Source of the DNA: Myxococcales bacterium
GTDB taxonomy: Bacteria; Myxococcota_A; Bradymonadia; REDH01
Direction: 5' to 3'
Assembly: GCA_020633625.1 (NCBI GenBank)
Contig: JACKDJ010000037.1
Span: 1 to 33,501 of the forward strand
DNA length: 33,501 nt
Part shown: positions 31,152 through 33,501 of the stretch, in pieces
How positions within the stretch are numbered: the first letter of the stretch is position 1
How the letters are laid out: each line of letters starts with the position of its first letter
The notes under the pieces: generated by a model
The model's database searches: none
The model's input: the letters and a program-made list of their open reading frames with translations, nothing else
What the model was told of the DNA's origin: nothing
Position numbers and translations under genes: made by a program

Positions 31152-32222
31152 GGACGAAATAGCCGCACGCTCCTGACATGCGCAGCCGGCATCGCCCTCG
31201 CCGCGCTGCCCGGCTGCATAAAGGCCCCGAAGCCCCGCTCGGACAACCCGTCGTGCGGCAGGGAGTCTCTGTGACCGTCACCGGCGCGGGCTGCGCATCA
31301 CCTCGACCTCGGGGGCCGCAGGGCGCCAGCGGACCAGCGAGCCCGCTGCTGGTGGTCTCGCTCCACGCCGAGAATGGCGGCGCGAGCCTGGTTCAGTACG
31401 ACCTGAACTGGGGAGCCACGGCGTCGACGCAGGCGCAGACTGCGCTGTTGTTCGTCGACCCCGGCGCCGAAACCCGCGCCGACGACAGGCACCCGCCGTC
31501 CCCGGCGCGCTGCTGCAGGGCTTCCGCTATCTCGGCGACCGGTCGCGGCGCCCGTGACGCTGGCGCCCGGGGAGTCGCTCGACGATGTGCTCTCTTCAGC
31601 ATCCCCCGGCTGGGGCAGCCTCGCTGGTGCTGTCGTTGCCGCCCTCGATCTTCAGCGCCGCCGCAGAGTCGCCAGCGTACGTGAGGTCCCGTTCAACGAC
31701 CCGGGCGACGTCGCTCCGCCCGCAGCGTCTGCGCTCGGCAGGGCGATCGCCCTCGACGGGGTAACGCTGACCGTCACCGACGCCAGCGTGACATGGCTTC
31801 GACTGACCGACGCTGCCGGAAAGAGCGGGTACGCGTCGGCGCCGGTGTTGAAGATCGCCTTCACGGCGACCAACACGGGCTCTGCGACGACCGAGTACGT
31901 TGGAGCGAGCAGCCCCACGGCACCGATCTCGCTGTTGCGTGCAGACGGTACGGCGGTCCCGCGCGCCACCTTCCCTGGCGGGATCACGGTAGATGGTCAG
32001 CTCGCGACTGCCACGCAGATCGGAGCGGGCGAGTCGATCCAGAACTTCTTCCTGTTCGAGCGCCCCGCCGCCGACGTGACCCAGCTGCAGCTCATCGTGC
32101 CCGGCCGACGCTTCGGCCGCACGGGGCTCGCGCGCGTGACGGTCCCCTACACCTTCGCCGACCCGGCGGCGCCCGAGGAGCTCACCACTCCCAGGGTGAT
32201 CGAGGCGCCGGCCGGCCAGTAG
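31152..32222 (+). pseudogene. Lipoprotein with two DUF4352-like beta domains, 5' half frameshifted
   Basis: The 5' boundary is approximate: no start codon fits in frame just before the signal peptide RTLLTCAAGIALAALPGC (31164-31217, lipobox LPGC). The protein then continues in a second frame (QPVVRQGVSVTVTG, PLLVVSLHAENGGASLVQYDLNWGA) and, after more breaks near 31500-31690, in the frame that runs cleanly to the stop at 32220-32222 (DVAPPAASALGRAIALDGVTL, LKIAFTATNTGSATTEYVGA, FLFERPAADVTQLQLIVPG). Both halves have the VTVT...L.V.....N.G pattern of DUF4352/telomeric-repeat-type Ig domains; the family name is tentative. It is probably an intact gene in the organism if the breaks are errors. 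Role is unknown. Confidence 0.65.
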
Positions 32223-32257
32223 CCATGGCCCCCCGCCGCGCGCGACGCGCGTAGCCA

Positions 32258-33082
32258 GTGGCGCGCCGACGCAAGCCCGCCGCGCCGGCGACGACGAAGC
32301 CGGCAGCGGACTCGGGATTCGGCGCAATGGCAGAGAAGCTCGCGCCGCTCGCGAAGGGTCTGGCGAAGGAGCGAAAGCGCGCCGCGGCCGACGCCCGGCG
32401 CGCCGTCGTCGAGGCGCCGCGACCGACGCCAACCGTGGCGCCGCGACAGCGCATGACTCTGGAAGAGGCGATGGAGGCGGCGTTCAACGCGGCGGGGCCG
32501 GACGCCGCCGCCTCGAAGTACCTCGGCGAGGGCTTCCGACTCGACGCCGACATCGTGGAGCCGGTCCGCTCCGAGCCGGCGGCCAACGTCGCGCCAGAGA
32601 CGACGGGCGAGGCGCTGTCGGGAGACGATCTCGAGTTCCTGGTCGCGATGGCCGGCAAGGTCGAGCGGCAGCGCTCCACCGAGCTCGAAGAGAAGGCCTG
32701 GGCGGGAGCGACGTGGCGGACAGAGGCGCAGCTCGCGTCGCTAACGGCCGCGGAGCTGCACACGCTCGACCTGACCGGCGCCCAGCGCGACTTGCTGCGA
32801 CGCGCACGCAAGACGCAGACCCCCGAGCTGAACGTGAGGCACCTGCGCCGTCACGAGGCCATCGCCGACGTCCAGGCGTTCGTGACCGCCCAGTACGCCA
32901 CGTCGACCCGCTTCGTCCGCATCATCCACGGCAAGGGCCGACAGTCGGTGGGCGACGCCGTCTTGAAGCCCGCGCTCGTGCGCTGGTGCGAGGACGAAGG
33001 CAGCCGCTGGGTGCGCGCCTGGGCGCCCGAGATAGACGCCACCGGCCAGTTCGGCTCGCTCGTCGCCGAGCTCCGGCGCTAG
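32258..33082 (+). CDS. Smr-domain protein
   Basis: 274 residues from the GTG at 32258; the ribosome site is weak. The N-terminal 60 residues are basic (MARRRKPAAP, KGLAKERKRAAADARR). The middle is helical and acidic (SGDDLEFLVAMAGKVERQ). The C-terminal 85 residues form an Smr domain (LNVRHLRRHEAIADVQAFV, then TRFVRIIHGKGRQSVGDAVLKPALVRWC), with the typical HGKG motif. The usual LDLHG start of Smr is changed to LNVRHLRR. Smr domains cleave or nick nucleic acids, for example DNA near mismatches or RNA on collided ribosomes. Frames are clean again from here. Just after the stop lies repeat array 2. Confidence 0.82.
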   Translation: MARRRKPAAPATTKPAADSGFGAMAEKLAPLAKGLAKERKRAAADARRAVVEAPRPTPTVAPRQRMTLEEAMEAAFNAAGPDAAASKYLGEGFRLDADIVEPVRSEPAANVAPETTGEALSGDDLEFLVAMAGKVERQRSTELEEKAWAGATWRTEAQLASLTAAELHTLDLTGAQRDLLRRARKTQTPELNVRHLRRHEAIADVQAFVTAQYATSTRFVRIIHGKGRQSVGDAVLKPALVRWCEDEGSRWVRAWAPEIDATGQFGSLVAELRR

Positions 33083-33100
33083 CCAGCACCAGCCAGTCCT

Positions 33101-33393
33101 GCCCGAAGGTAGTGTCCCAGGCCTGCCCAGCCACGCCTGCCCGAAGGTAGTTTCGACCCCCGGCCTGCCCAGCCACGCCTGCCCAGCCACGCCCGCCCGA
33201 AGGTAGTTTCGGACGCCTCCGGCAACCTGCCCGAAGGTAGTGTCGGACGCCCCGGCAACCCCCCGGCAACCCGCCCGAAGGTAGTGTCGACGGCACCCCG
33301 GCAACCCGCCCGAAGGTAGTGTGACGCGCCCCAGCCAGGCCTGCCCGAAGGTAGTGTCGACCGCACCCGGCAACCTGCCCGAAGGTAGTGTCG
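33101..33393. repeat. Array 2: eight copies of a 17-bp repeat, core GCCCGAAGGTAGTGTC
   Basis: Copies begin at 33101, 33139, 33195, 33229, 33273, 33308, 33343 and 33377, all in the same orientation. Copies 2 and 3 end TTTCG, most others GTCG. Distances are 38, 56, 34, 44, 35, 35 and 34. The spacers are not unique: CCGGCAACC recurs five times and CAGCCACGCC three times. The consensus differs from array 1 at only a few fixed positions (A for G, G for T, final G for C). It follows the Smr gene directly. Confidence 0.92.
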
Positions 33394-33421
33394 GCCGCCC
33401 CAAGCGGGGGTGCCGGCCCCC

Positions 33422-33501
33422 TCAGCAGACTCTCAGGAGAGCTGCTCGAGGAGTAACGGAGCAGGTCGGTCGAGGTGACGATCCCCCGCCCGCGCAGCCC
33501 G
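33422..33501 (-). CDS. Possible 3' end of a CBS-domain protein (partial)
   Basis: Reading leftward from the window edge, one minus-strand frame gives GLRGRGIVTSTDLLRYSSSS. This matches the last strand and helix of a CBS domain, where GIVTSTDLLR-type sequences are standard. The frame has no stop before the repeat array and stays open through it to about 32922, so the true stop is uncertain. The other two frames end at TGA codons near 33435 and 33423. Only about 27 codons are seen, so the call is tentative. Confidence 0.35.
   Translation of the reverse strand, partial: GCAGGGSSPRPTCSVTPRAALLRVC

Noticed and set aside
1..33501. tRNA or rRNA genes
   Set aside because: No tRNA cloverleaf (GGTTCGAATCC-type arm with matching acceptor) or rRNA signature was noticed on either strand by eye; a tRNAscan run would settle it.

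Overview
The window is GC-rich and packed with predicted lipoproteins. Several carry long Asp/Thr-rich linkers after the lipobox and Cys-rich CGDG...C(D/E)DGN repeats of the DUF4215/myxococcal type. GTG starts and 4-base GTGA gene overlaps are common. Together these suggest a chromosome of a predatory or social deltaproteobacterial lineage (Myxococcota, possibly Polyangia/Sandaracinaceae-like). This is inferred from protein style; no rRNA or tRNA gene is present to confirm it.

Layout. Bases 1-4633 (+): the 3' part of a B12-type radical SAM enzyme of the RiPP-maturation family, an SDR oxidoreductase, two tandem paralogous ribbon-helix-helix-like small proteins (the second, 54 aa, is easily missed), and a SerA-type dehydrogenase. 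A strong shared hairpin (4684-4716) separates SerA from a convergent Cys-rich lipoprotein (4725-6602, -). Next come a TonB-like Pro/Glu-rich membrane protein (-) and, divergent from it across a triple 17-bp direct repeat, an active/inactive M16 peptidase pair (+). Bases 11816-15307 (-) hold a cytochrome c-cytochrome c-rhodanese lipoprotein, a redoxin lipoprotein and an MFS transporter. Upstream of the MFS gene lies an eight-copy array of an unusual 17-bp repeat (15375-15642). Two tiny membrane proteins and a LamG-like lipoprotein with a suspicious 3' end follow, in a patch of lower GC. Two copies of a 61-bp double-hairpin repeat sit at the start of the LamG gene.

Bases 17732-22995 (-) form a tight six-gene operon, in transcription order: outer-membrane-type protein, radical SAM protein with a C-terminal Cys cluster, metallophosphoesterase-like protein with a changed first metal motif, two-TM protein, FolK (HPPK), and a lipoprotein. 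argS (+) diverges from it. A second large Cys-rich lipoprotein and a GH92 glycosidase lipoprotein follow. From about 28955 to 31690 the reading frame breaks repeatedly through three consecutive genes: GH92, a trans-sulfuration PLP enzyme and a lipoprotein. Protein similarity continues across alternating frames. This is either a decaying block or, more likely, an indel-rich stretch of sequence. The window ends with an Smr-domain protein, a second eight-copy array of the same 17-bp repeat family (33101-33393), and perhaps the end of a CBS-domain gene on the other strand.

The most promising undescribed items are the paired 17-bp repeat arrays, the 61-bp double-hairpin element and the radical SAM/phosphoesterase operon. 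Many of the genes with a recognisable location act at the cell envelope: nine probable lipoproteins, a TonB-like protein, an outer-membrane protein and an MFS carrier.
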